In this document: piece after piece, positions 1 through 6,434 of the stretch
How the letters are laid out: each line of letters begins with the position of its first letter
Numbering within the stretch: position 1 is the stretch's first letter
NCBI GenBank assembly: GCA_050180235.1
Contig: JBFXEJ010000069.1
Coordinates: forward strand, 1-32,818
Direction: 5' to 3'
DNA length: 32,818 bases
Origin: JAABRU01 sp050180235
GTDB lineage: Bacteria > Desulfobacterota > Desulfobacteria > Desulfobacterales > Desulfococcaceae
Program-made: the position numbers and the translations under genes
The notes under the pieces: generated by a model
Seen by the model: the letters and a program-made list of their open reading frames with translations, nothing else
The model's database searches: none
What the model was told of the DNA's origin: nothing

Positions 1-222
1 AAAAAAAAGAGCAAAAAGAATCCGCTTTCCATGAAAGACAGGCGGAATAACAGAAAGCTGTCACGTCAGAGAGTTTTTATAGAGCATGTTATCGGCAAAA
101 TCAAAATTTTTAAAATACTTTCAGACATATACAGAAACAGAAGAAAAAGATTTGAGTTAAGATTCAGGCTGATCGCAGGCATTTATAATTTTGAATTGAA
201 ATCAAGAGGAAATGACTTTTGA
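1..222 (+). pseudogene. C-terminal part of an IS5-type (DDE) transposase, cut by the window edge
   Basis: The frame is open from base 1 to a TGA at 220-222. It gives about 73 residues including the stretches SRQRVFIEHVIGKIKIFKIL and RNRRKRFELRFRLIAGIYNF, the conserved end of DDE transposases of the IS5/DDE_Tnp_4 group. The last catalytic Glu would be the E of the IEHVIG motif. The usual N-terminal two thirds would lie outside the window, so it cannot be told whether the element is intact. No clear matching inverted repeat follows the stop. The family assignment is from memory of motif patterns, not a search. Confidence 0.75.
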
Positions 223-271
223 AAGAGGTCTATTATATTCCATAACTGTTCCTCTTCTGCTCTGTTTCTAA

Positions 272-399
272 CCTGCATTATTCATAAATTTCGATAGCTG
301 TCCGAAAATAAAGAAAATACTGAAAATTATCTTTAAAACTCAGTTTTCAGCCAAAGCATTATGATTCGGAGAGTTGTTCAGGTTTATGAATAATCCAGG
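272..399. repeat. MITE-like element or IS end with 17-bp inverted repeats
   Basis: The left arm CCTGCATTATTCATAAA (272-288) pairs with the right arm TTTATGAATAATCCAGG (383-399) with one mismatch, enclosing 128 bp without an ORF. It lies between the transposase tail and the first attC-like site. It may be an independent MITE or debris of the adjacent insertion sequence. No convincing target duplication is seen. Confidence 0.55.
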
Positions 400-417
400 C
401 TAAGTTCTTACACTTAC

Positions 418-475
418 GCATAACGCTAAATTCAGTGGCGGGCGGTAGCCCGTCCACTGCAACGCTTGCTTAGGC
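418..475 (-). repeat. attC-like integron recombination site 1
   Basis: On the minus strand the site runs from GCCTAAG (469-475) to GTTATGC (418-424). The arms CAGTGG/CCACTG enclose an inner GGGC/GCCC stem. This fits the attC layout (RYYYAAC ... GTTRRRY) with one or two changes in each core box. The stop codon of hicA (470-472) lies inside the outer box, as is usual for cassette genes. Confidence 0.7.
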
Positions 476-649
476 GTTGCTTAATTTTTTTATTATGGAC
501 TTTGCCAAATTTTCATTTATTTCGACATGTCGAGGAATAGGCTGAGATTCTTTTGTTTCGGGATTCGTATACCAGTCATGCGCTCCGCCATGCCTTACAA
601 AAACACATCCCATTTCCTGAAGTTTTTTAATCAAATCCCGTCGTTTCAT
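470..649 (-). CDS. hicA: HicA-family mRNA interferase toxin
   Basis: The 59-residue product starts MKRRDLIKKLQEMGCVFVRH and contains GGAHDWYTNPETKESQPIPR. This is the HicA fold (a small dsRBD-like domain) with the catalytic His in the GGxHDWY motif (H24). HicA toxins cleave mRNA and are normally held inactive by HicB. The ATG overlaps the terminal TGA of the hicB frame by one base (TGATG), typical of translational coupling. The stop lies inside attC site 1, so hicBA belongs to a cassette. The toxin frame looks intact while its antitoxin partner carries a stop codon, which is the notable point here. The family assignment is strong from sequence. Confidence 0.9.
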   Translation of the reverse strand: MKRRDLIKKLQEMGCVFVRHGGAHDWYTNPETKESQPIPRHVEINENLAKSIIKKLSNA

Positions 650-840
650 CAGGCAAACACCAATTCTTCGACTTTCCGGATATATGGGATTTCATCAGAT
701 TAGATATCTTTCAGGAGTTCTTTCAAATTATCAATAAGTTCTTCTTTTGATAATCCCTGAGTATGGTAATCAGGATAATCATTCAGATATCCTATATAAT
801 ACCTGCCGTCTTTCCAATATGTATATCTCATTGTTTTCAT
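649..840 (-). pseudogene. hicB: HicB-family antitoxin interrupted by an in-frame TAA
   Basis: From ATG at 838-840 the frame reads MKTMRYTYWKDGRYYIGYLN, followed by DYPDYHTQG and LSKEELIDNLKELLKDI, the short HicB partial-RNase-H-like domain. A TAA stop then falls at 700-702 (codon 47). Downstream the same frame continues with SDEIPYIRKVEELVFA and ends with the TGA that overlaps hicA. That C-terminal segment is the conserved end of short HicB proteins, so the original protein was probably 63 residues and the stop is recent. The 46-residue product might keep partial function, or the TAA could be a sequencing error. GAA to TAA is one of several possible single changes. Confidence 0.85.
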
Positions 841-863
841 AGTTGATGCTCCTTCTCTGCCGA

Positions 864-1106
864 TTACGATGTTTTTTGTTTTTCTCGACGAAAGATGATC
901 GTAGCTGGGGCGTCATTTGGTCTGTCATGAAATACGGAATATACAGTTGGTAAGGCAAAATGAAATGGTTCCCAATTATCTTCTGACATTTTATTAAGAA
1001 TGTCATCAATTGACATTGTTTTATGTTCAAACCATAAGCTGTATTCCGGGCTTCCGTCTTTTGAATGAGGGGCGACACTGCCCACTATACATTTATATTC
1101 ATACAT
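864..1106 (-). CDS. Small DUF4177-like protein of unknown function
   Basis: The 80-residue product starts MYEYKCIVGSVAP and contains MSEDNWEPFHFALP and TIIFRREK. The pattern MYEYK... then W-E... then a final hydrophobic FxRE strand resembles DUF4177-type small proteins, but this is only a pattern resemblance. AAGGAG lies about 12 nt before the ATG. It is the first gene of a three-gene cassette with hicB and hicA, sitting just after attC site 2 and 23 nt upstream of hicB. Whether it has any role in the toxin-antitoxin module is unknown. A longer overlapping frame at 779-1078 is judged a shadow. Confidence 0.6.
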   Translation of the reverse strand: MYEYKCIVGSVAPHSKDGSPEYSLWFEHKTMSIDDILNKMSEDNWEPFHFALPTVYSVFHDRPNDAPATIIFRREKQKTS

Positions 1107-1128
1107 TATTCAAATCAACTCCTTAAAT

Positions 1129-1184
1129 GCCTAACGACAAGGTCAGTGGCGGCGTTAGCCGTCCACTGCACCGACTGGTTATGC
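1129..1184 (-). repeat. attC integron recombination site 2
   Basis: On the minus strand GCATAAC (1178-1184) opens the site and GTTAGGC (1129-1135) closes it; the latter is a perfect GTTRRRY core. Between them GCAGTGGACGG pairs with CCGCCACTG around a short TAAC loop. It directly follows the toxin gene that ends at 1193. This is one of the clearest attC sites in the window. Confidence 0.85.
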
Positions 1185-1192
1185 AATTTCAG

Positions 1193-1462
1193 TTACAATT
1201 GCGCCAATAATTTATCATAATCAGCATGGCTTCCGATCCAAAACCACATTACTGCATTGCCTTCCATTAATCCCAGAACTCGCCACCCCCGTCCGATACG
1301 TACTGAATATACAGGGTCTTTTGAATTAACCCGCTTAAAGTGAAGGCTCGGATAATGAATATCTTTCTTCCAGAGTCGGTAAGCCTTTTTCGCCTGTTTT
1401 TTTACCGAATCAGGCAATTTTTCAAAACAATTGGCAAAATCATCTGTTATATACGAGTTCAT
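1193..1462 (-). CDS. RelE/ParE-superfamily toxin
   Basis: The 89-residue product contains FEKLPDSVKKQAKKAYRLWK, then YSVRIGRGWRVLGLMEG and FWIGSHADYDKLL. The order of an amphipathic helical hairpin, a beta strand with YSVRIGxxWR and a C-terminal Trp/His/Asp segment matches ParE/RelE-type ribosome-dependent RNases or gyrase toxins; which activity applies cannot be told. Its ATG overlaps the antitoxin stop in an ATGA arrangement (1459-1462). It is followed at once by attC site 2, so the pair is a cassette-borne toxin-antitoxin module. Confidence 0.85.
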   Translation of the reverse strand: MNSYITDDFANCFEKLPDSVKKQAKKAYRLWKKDIHYPSLHFKRVNSKDPVYSVRIGRGWRVLGLMEGNAVMWFWIGSHADYDKLLAQL

Positions 1463-1680
1463 AACTCGCAGCCGAACCCCATTTTTCTGATTTTGCCTTC
1501 TCTGACATCGTTGCGTACTTTTTCCGCCAGCTTTGAAAGTTTATCCTGAGACTTGGCAAAAGCGGTATCCCATTTTTTTTCATCAAGAAGTTCATCAAGT
1601 ATTATGCCTGCTATAACATCCTGTTCAGTCACCGGCAATTTGGATATTTCCCTGATTGCCTTTTCAAGAAGCTGAGTCAT
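1459..1680 (-). CDS. Antitoxin partner of the RelE/ParE-type toxin
   Basis: The 73-residue protein starts MTQLLEKAIREISKLPVTEQ and continues with a helical LLDEKKWDTAFAKSQDKLSK segment and a basic tail. This pattern is common in small antitoxins encoded just upstream of ParE/RelE-type toxins. An AGGAGATTAGGA stretch precedes the ATG. The 4-nt overlap with the toxin gene supports a coupled pair. It has no obvious ribbon-helix-helix or HTH signature, so whether it binds its own promoter is unclear. Confidence 0.8.
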   Translation of the reverse strand: MTQLLEKAIREISKLPVTEQDVIAGIILDELLDEKKWDTAFAKSQDKLSKLAEKVRNDVREGKIRKMGFGCEL

Positions 1681-1750
1681 TCCTAATCTCCTGTTATTGT
1701 TGATTAAGCGGGTCAGTCTGTACTTTCCCGCCTGTATTTATTTCACTCAA

Positions 1751-2079
1751 TTACCATGCAGATCTTCCGCCTCCTCCACGTCTCTGATTGCCATACGGAT
1801 TATGCTGATCTATCTTATCAGTTTCATGGTTTCTTCTTGTCTGAGACGTTGATCTTCCGTCAGGCTATTTGAAAATCAAAGGCAAAACCTTGTTGAATTT
1901 TACCTGGCCGCATATGTTCGTTCCTTCATACGTCTTAACAAATTATCTGTTTCACCCACGTAGGCTACATTGCCATTAAGATCAATTATTCTGTATTCAC
2001 CAGCACTTTCAGGCGGAACAGTCCCCTGCCCATTATGTGGATAAAACCTGCATGGTCTCCCCTGATTATAGATTGCCAT
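1751..2079 (-). pseudogene. Decayed GIY-YIG nuclease-like gene (two frameshifts and a stop)
   Basis: Translation from ATG at 2077-2079 (preceded by AGGAGAAGG) gives MAIYNQGRPCRFYPHNGQG and GEYRIIDLNGNVAYVGETDN, followed by LLRRMKE. The EYRI...VAYVGET segment is the GIY-YIG core. The frame stops at 1900-1902, but the downstream DNA still encodes family-like sequence in other frames. One segment reads PGKIQQGFAFDFQ; after a further shift and an internal TAG comes DGRSTSQTRRNHETDKIDQH and finally NPYGNQRRGGGGRSAW with a stop at 1751-1753. The simplest reading is a single gene of about 108 codons broken at two or three places. The 59-residue N-terminal product may still be made. Confidence 0.7.
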
Positions 2080-2103
2080 AACCTTCTCCTTTTTTATCTT
2101 GTT

Positions 2104-2160
2104 GCATAACAACAAGTTAAGCGGCGGGCTTTGCCCGTCCGCTTGAACGATGGGTTATGT
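2104..2160 (-). repeat. attC integron recombination site 3
   Basis: On the minus strand ACATAAC (2154-2160) opens the site and GTTATGC (2104-2110) closes it. The stem arms CAAGCGGACGGGC and GCCCGCCGCTT enclose a short AAA-type loop. The TAA of the DUF488 gene (2155-2157) lies in the first core box. Confidence 0.8.
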
Positions 2161-2604
2161 TGTTAAATGTTTTATTTTAAGTCCATTACCGTTTATTTTT
2201 TTTATCCCCAGTGCTACTATTTTTCTATGACAAAGCTTAAAATCCTTTTCAAAACACATCAGGGCTACGTTTTTACCGTTACAAAGCATATTATTAATTT
2301 CTGAAAGCTGTTCTTTATGATTTAATACAGACACTTTCATTGCTTTAAAGAATGTATTATAATCACCGCTTTCTTTAAGTCTGTTCCGCAGATTTTTATC
2401 AGCGCCGAGTTCCCGATAATTTATATAATCAATATTTTTACCGGATAAAAATTCAGACAGAGATGTTTTGGAGAAACCTTTCTTTCTGCTAAAAGGAAGA
2501 TGCCTGACATCTGCAACCACTGAAATATTATTCCGTCTCAGACAGTCAAGAAATTCTCCCAAGCTTGCGCCTTCATAACCTATTGTATATAAAACTATTT
2601 CCAC
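2155..2604 (-). CDS. DUF488 family protein
   Basis: The 149-residue product starts MEIVLYTIGYEGASLGEFLD and contains VVADVRHLPFSRKKGFSKT and MCFEKDFKLCHRKIVA. The TIGYEG start, the DVRxxPxSRKxGF segment and the C-terminal CFE...CHR motif are the hallmarks of DUF488. Its biochemical role is not established. The start is a GTG (2602-2604) with AGGTGAT just upstream. It follows the partner gene by 14 nt, so the two genes form one cassette closed by attC site 3. Conserved Cys and His residues suggest a metal site or catalytic centre, which is inference. Confidence 0.88.
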   Translation of the reverse strand: MEIVLYTIGYEGASLGEFLDCLRRNNISVVADVRHLPFSRKKGFSKTSLSEFLSGKNIDYINYRELGADKNLRNRLKESGDYNTFFKAMKVSVLNHKEQLSEINNMLCNGKNVALMCFEKDFKLCHRKIVALGIKKINGNGLKIKHLTT

Positions 2605-2618
2605 TTTATCACCTATGG

Positions 2619-3404
2619 TCAGAACAGATATTTCTGTCTTTTTTTAGGAGGATAAAAAAAACCGAGAATACAAAAAATATGTTGTCTTTTAGCCATATTT
2701 CCAAGTATCAGATATGTATCTTTGTCCGAACCGCAAATATCTCTTATTTTATTCTCAATTTTTAATTTCCAATCCTTACCGTTTCTCACATTTCTGTATA
2801 ATTGGGCGAATTCCCAATCTAATATACTCATAACATGCCCATTGCATTCATGACCTTCACACCGGAAATGTATTAAAAATCTTACAGGAAGAATCTCAAG
2901 GTCTTTTTTCTCTTCAAGCATGTCCAACTGTTTCATTATCGTTTCTTTCTTTTTCAAAGCCTGATTTATATCACTTTCCAGTTTTGATTCAATATGGATT
3001 CCGGTTAATTCTTTCAGTTTTACAAGACCGAGAGATACGCCTGAAGCCTTCTGCTCTTTATGTAGATCTTCTATAGAATTGTAAACATTTTTCTTATTTA
3101 AAACCCATTTTTCTCTTTCGCTCCAATCTTTTCCCGCCCCTATCATTTCTCCGATTTTTATTGATTCCTCATAAATATTATAACTTTCCGGTCTTGAGTC
3201 AGATGCAGCTTTTGAAAGTTTTACATTAATCCACTGATATTTTGAAAATTGGTTAATCCCATCTAAATACCTGTATCTAATTGGATATAATCTTATCAAT
3301 TTTTTATTTTCTGCTAAAATGCCTGCTGCACAAACTGTTTCAGTGTATTTTACACTGTATTCGGGATAAGTTTTTACCAGCATCAAAACATCTTTCGCTT
3401 CCAA
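2619..3404 (-). CDS. Conserved partner of the DUF488 protein, function unknown
   Basis: The likely start is TTG at 3402-3404, five bases after AGGAG, giving about 261 residues. An ATG at 3381-3383 is the alternative. Upstream codons of the open frame translate attC site 4 and are not considered coding. The N-terminal part has RLYPIRYRYLDGINQFSKYQ and SRPESYNI. A C-terminal RCEGHECNGHVMSILDWEF segment has a Cys/His cluster (CxGHxCxGH) that could bind a metal. I recall proteins of this type next to DUF488 genes, but no named family is certain. The gene ends 14 nt before the DUF488 start, implying co-translation and a joint function. Confidence 0.75.
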   Translation of the reverse strand: MEAKDVLMLVKTYPEYSVKYTETVCAAGILAENKKLIRLYPIRYRYLDGINQFSKYQWINVKLSKAASDSRPESYNIYEESIKIGEMIGAGKDWSEREKWVLNKKNVYNSIEDLHKEQKASGVSLGLVKLKELTGIHIESKLESDINQALKKKETIMKQLDMLEEKKDLEILPVRFLIHFRCEGHECNGHVMSILDWEFAQLYRNVRNGKDWKLKIENKIRDICGSDKDTYLILGNMAKRQHIFCILGFFYPPKKRQKYLF

Positions 3405-3428
3405 TTTTACTCCTAACTTTTTAAAACA

Positions 3429-3512
3429 GCTTAACGTAGAGCTAAGCGGTTTGCGGGGTGGAAGGAGCAGAGCGACCGGAACCCCGCAAATCCGCTTGAG
3501 CGACGGATTCGC
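3429..3512 (-). repeat. attC-like integron recombination site 4 (long variant)
   Basis: On the minus strand the site ends in a perfect core GTTAAGC (3429-3435). The other end reads GCGAATC (3506-3512), a damaged RYYYAAC box followed by CGTCGCTCAAGCGG, which is typical of attC. The stem contains TTTGCGGGGTTCCGG pairing with GGTGGAAGG-like and CCCCGCAAA sequence. At 84 bp it is longer than its neighbours. Confidence 0.7.
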
Positions 3513-3535
3513 ATTAAGATAACTCATCAAATTTA

Positions 3536-4576
3536 CTATAATTTCAACTGTGGAATCTTAACCCATATTTTTCCTTTATTCGTATGATGAATATCATATA
3601 TATAACCATCTTCAATACCGCCAATCTCTTTTCTTCCTAATAATTCATAATTTTCAGATTCAAAAAATTTGTATGTAAGTTCTATAGCTTCTTGGGGTGT
3701 TCGAGCTTTCGTAAAAAAATAAGCAGTTTCTTTTGATTGCCCATCTCCCATTGGTTTAACCTCTTTGATGGCGAAGACGTTCTGTAATTTAACTCCTCGG
3801 ATAAGGCATCGGTCAACTAATGCTTGAATGCGAATTGGTGATGAGAAATATCCTGCAATTTCCTTACTTAGATAAATCATGCAATAAGAGCAAATTCTTC
3901 TTAATTTATCTAAAATTTCAAGATTATATTCTTCAGGCGGGTTAAGATTGCCATTAGCTAATTTCCCAGTAGATACCAATAAATTACTTCCGTAGTTGGG
4001 ATGGACATATTCACATAAAAAATCATATATTTCTTCAATATTTTGTATTTCCTTCGCCAAAATTTCTAATAAGTCGTTAATATGAATTGATTTATAATCT
4101 GTTTCATTTGATATTTTTGGGCTTTTGCCGTAATATGAACGTTTCAAATATGTTTTTACTTTATCAATAGCTGCTTTGATTTTCTTTTCAGATTGCTGGC
4201 CGAGCAATGAATTTTCTAGTTGATTTATCTCATATCCAATACCTGAAATACTAGCAATATGCTCAACTAAAGCACGAGCATTATTTGCTAATGATAGTGG
4301 ATTTTTAGATTGAATGGCATGCAGCAACCCTTCGGCAAGAAAGTCTATTTTCCATTCAATCAACTGAAATAAGAAAAAAGATTGATCTGCTATTTCGAAT
4401 AACTCTTCAGCAATAAATTTTAATGGTTCGGAAATTTGATTTATTTTTTGTTGATAGTTCTTCCGCATTTTCATCATTGAATCATCATAATTACATAAAA
4501 AACTAAAATTTTTTCTACGTTCACGAAAATCAGTTAATAATAATTCGAGAGCTTCAGTAGCCGTATAATTTTTCAT
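3536..4576 (-). CDS. Cassette-borne protein of unknown function (346 aa)
   Basis: From ATG at 4574-4576 the protein starts MKNYTATEALELLLTDFRER. An in-frame TTG two codons earlier is also possible. The first about 240 residues are predicted to be mostly helical, with EELFEIADQSFFLFQLIEWK and IYDFLCEYVHPNYGSNLLVS. The YxFLxEYVHPN segment resembles helices of HEPN/AbiV-like or DUF5677-like proteins, but that is weak. The last about 80 residues (SKETAYFFTKARTPQEAIEL onward) look like a separate small alpha/beta domain. It is the only gene between attC sites 5 and 4, so it is a single-gene cassette. I do not recognise the family. Confidence 0.7.
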   Translation of the reverse strand: MKNYTATEALELLLTDFRERRKNFSFLCNYDDSMMKMRKNYQQKINQISEPLKFIAEELFEIADQSFFLFQLIEWKIDFLAEGLLHAIQSKNPLSLANNARALVEHIASISGIGYEINQLENSLLGQQSEKKIKAAIDKVKTYLKRSYYGKSPKISNETDYKSIHINDLLEILAKEIQNIEEIYDFLCEYVHPNYGSNLLVSTGKLANGNLNPPEEYNLEILDKLRRICSYCMIYLSKEIAGYFSSPIRIQALVDRCLIRGVKLQNVFAIKEVKPMGDGQSKETAYFFTKARTPQEAIELTYKFFESENYELLGRKEIGGIEDGYIYDIHHTNKGKIWVKIPQLKL

Positions 4577-4599
4577 AATCAATGAATCCTAATAATTAA

Positions 4600-4660
4600 T
4601 GCTAACATTGAGTTAATCGGCGGCGGCTTTTCCGCCGTCCGCTTGAACGATGGGTTAGGC
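4600..4660 (-). repeat. attC integron recombination site 5
   Basis: On the minus strand GCCTAAC (4654-4660) opens the site and is a perfect RYYYAAC box, followed by CCATCGTTCAAGCGGACGG. The far arm CCGCCGATTAACTCAATG leads to a GTTAGC core (4601-4606). The inner stem is GGCGG/CCGCC around a TTTT loop. Confidence 0.82.
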
Positions 4661-4665
4661 CACTC

Positions 4666-5085
4666 TCATTTAAACGAATTATAATCATTATAGTAATCAA
4701 ATATACTTCCTTTTCTTTCCGGATAAACTAATTTTGCAGGTTCATTTTTTGCATGTTCTAAATTATGTTTCATTTTCTCATGACATTCCAAAGCATGTAT
4801 TGTTCCAAATCTCTTGGCGCATAAGGAACACATGAATCTTTTATCCTTATCGTTTATTTCCTTCTTTTCTTTCTTTTTCTTATTATCAATTTTTTTTCTC
4901 AATTGATTGATGACAGTATTACGATAATTGTTCAACGACTTTCTGTCACTGCTGTCAATATCAAGGTTAAATTCCTCAACAATTTTATTGAGTGTGCTGT
5001 AAATACCCTGAGCAACACCACGCTTTCTTTCTTTTTCCATATTCAGCAGGTTATTGTTGCTCATTTGAAAATTATCCCTTGACAT
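4666..5085 (-). CDS. Small protein with a C2H2-type zinc finger
   Basis: The 139-residue product has a hydrophilic N-terminal region, then a Lys-rich segment (about residues 65-80). A single C2H2 finger follows at about residues 84-107: CSLCAKRFGTIHALECHEK followed by MKH, with spacing C-x2-C-x12-H-x4-H. Classical C2H2 fingers are uncommon in bacteria and usually bind DNA. The very basic stretch next to the finger fits nucleic-acid binding, but the target is unknown. It is the outermost gene of the minus-strand cassette array and is followed by attC site 5. Composition is very AT-rich, as in the other cassettes. Confidence 0.75.
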   Translation of the reverse strand: MSRDNFQMSNNNLLNMEKERKRGVAQGIYSTLNKIVEEFNLDIDSSDRKSLNNYRNTVINQLRKKIDNKKKKEKKEINDKDKRFMCSLCAKRFGTIHALECHEKMKHNLEHAKNEPAKLVYPERKGSIFDYYNDYNSFK

Positions 5086-5173
5086 TGATTAAGCAAATTA
5101 TTATATATACCTATATAAATTAATAACTTTTAACACATAATGAGGTGCATAAATTGCAAATGTTGAAAAATAT

Positions 5174-5425
5174 ATGGCAGATCAAAATATTGCTTTTCTG
5201 AAAACAAAAGGCATTGTATATGTCCAGACAATTGAGGATATTGATGTTCTTAACGATTTAAGAAAAGAATACACAGCATGGTGTTACGATTCCAATGCTA
5301 CCCCTGATGAACACAATTTTTTTAAAACAATGTATTTATCATGGGTAATCAACTCAAAACTGCTTCGAGTTATGACATCGCCATATCCTGGAAAAAAATG
5401 CTGGAATTTCTCTATTTTCTGTTGA
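5174..5425 (+). CDS. Hypothetical protein, probably truncated by a small element
   Basis: The 83-residue frame starts MADQNIAFLKTKGIVYVQTI and continues with DVLNDLRKEYTAWCYDSNAT. The last residues (WNFSIFC) and the stop fall at the left end of a putative IS/MITE terminus (TTCTGTTGACAT, 5417-5428), so the original 3' end may be lost. No family was recognised. No strong ribosome binding site is visible; GAGG lies 28 nt upstream. It may be a remnant rather than an expressed gene. Confidence 0.4.
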   Translation: MADQNIAFLKTKGIVYVQTIEDIDVLNDLRKEYTAWCYDSNATPDEHNFFKTMYLSWVINSKLLRVMTSPYPGKKCWNFSIFC

Positions 5426-5577
5426 CATTTCAGGTCAGACTGCCGGTAAGGGACTCCGGTCTGAACCGGAAACATGCCTGAATCCCGTTCCGGGCAGAGT
5501 CATAGGAAATCCGCATGGTTCATTCCGGAGAAATCGGTTCCTACAAATTCAGGAGGTTATAGAAATATCAACAGAAC
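5416..5577. repeat. Putative MITE with IS-type ends (TTCTGTTGAYAT)
   Basis: TTCTGTTGACATTT at the left is matched by AAATATCAACAGAA at the right, enclosing about 160 bp without a convincing ORF. The flanks CTAT and CTAA are compatible with a YTAR-like target, as used by IS5-group elements. Similar ends occur at 21650-21757. The right end supplies the stop codon of the minus-strand gene next to it. Confidence 0.5.
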
Positions 5578-5787
5578 CTAAGACTGATTTATTAATTTAT
5601 AATAGACTTGTTCCCGCACACCTGCGATTCTGTCCCATACTTCAGCAGGGTCTGGTTCCACACCGCTATTCTGTGCTGTCATCTGAGCATTTAAAGCAAA
5701 AAATGCTGCTGTTAATGCAGATGCGTTAAGCATGGCAAACTGATCTTTGTCCAATCTTACACTCTTATCGTTCTGAGACATACCCAA
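5578..5787 (-). CDS. Small hypothetical protein
   Basis: The 69-residue product starts MGMSQNDKSVRLDKDQFAML and continues with an Ala-rich helix and AEVWDRIAGVREQVYYKLIN. AAGGAGCTATTGG precedes the likely ATG. The stop codon lies within the end of the adjacent MITE-like element, so the natural C-terminus may be missing or replaced. No family was recognised. Codon use and amino-acid pattern look coding, and no antisense frame is better. Confidence 0.55.
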   Translation of the reverse strand: MGMSQNDKSVRLDKDQFAMLNASALTAAFFALNAQMTAQNSGVEPDPAEVWDRIAGVREQVYYKLINQS

Positions 5788-6202
5788 TAGCTCCTTGTTG
5801 TTTCGATTTTAAATTAAACCGCCTATCCAGTTATTATACAGATCAAGATAACATACTATATTACATATTATCCTGCTCTGTAAATCCATAATAATTTTTT
5901 TTACCATAATCACAAAACAGAAGTCAACAGGAATATGCGTATTCCTGTTCAGAAAAAATATATTTTTAAATATATTTTTTAAAATAGAATTTAATAGCTT
6001 GAAATATAAAAATATTTTTTTCCTCACCATCAGCCTAAAAATTATTCCTGATTTTATTTCCACAATATGGCATAATTTATGCGTTAACTATATAACATGA
6101 CAAATTATAATATTATAAAGATCAGGATAATATCATGTCTGCCGTTCCTGAAAAAGTTCAGACTGGTTTTGAAGAAATCCGTCACTGTTCAGCATCAGCC
6201 TT
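5788..6202. other. AT-rich stretch with no supported gene
   Basis: An open frame on the minus strand at 5809-6063 is rich in Ile, Phe, Lys and Asn and looks like a by-product of AT-rich DNA. Long A/T runs around 5955-6020 could form bent DNA. I see no clear RNA gene here. Confidence 0.4.
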
Positions 6203-6348
6203 ATTAACTGATGTTACGCCGGATCGTCATACCTGCGAAAGCCGGTATCCAAAATTTTTTGAAATTACAGGATTCCGGCTTTCTCCGGAATTACGGTCAA
6301 AGAGAATAACTGCTTGATTTTTGGAAAGGCTGCGTAACATCAGTTAAT
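6203..6348. mobile_element. MITE family B, intact copy
   Basis: The ends ATTAACTGATGTTACGC (6203-6219) and GCGTAACATCAGTTAAT (6332-6348) are perfect 17-bp inverted repeats around 146 bp. The interior carries a second, imperfect palindrome (CGTCATACC...GGATTCCGGCTTTCTCCGGA). A second copy at 16965-17415 shares the right 129 bp without a net length change. There is no transposase inside, so it would depend on one elsewhere. Confidence 0.8.
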
Positions 6349-6434
6349 TACAGAAAATGGCTGCGGTATTACCGGAATTTATGCCATAACTAAAGTTATC
6401 CGATCCGGTATCAGAACAGAAGTGTCAGGTTCCG

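Noticed and set aside
779..1078. 99-codon minus-strand frame overlapping hicB and the DUF4177-like gene
   Set aside because: It is out of frame with both recognisable proteins and has no family pattern.
3405..3530. Extension of the DUF488 partner gene to an ATG at 3530
   Set aside because: The added 42 codons translate attC site 4; a good ribosome binding site precedes TTG 3402-3404 instead.
4661..5200. attI site or integron integrase at the head of the first array
   Set aside because: No tyrosine-recombinase-like frame occurs in the window on either strand, and no attI-like sequence was recognised.
5809..6063. 84-codon minus-strand frame
   Set aside because: Composition dominated by Ile, Lys, Phe and Asn from AT-rich DNA; no motif or ribosome binding site.
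6135..6317. 60-codon plus-strand frame
   Set aside because: Mostly the translation of MITE family B and its palindrome.
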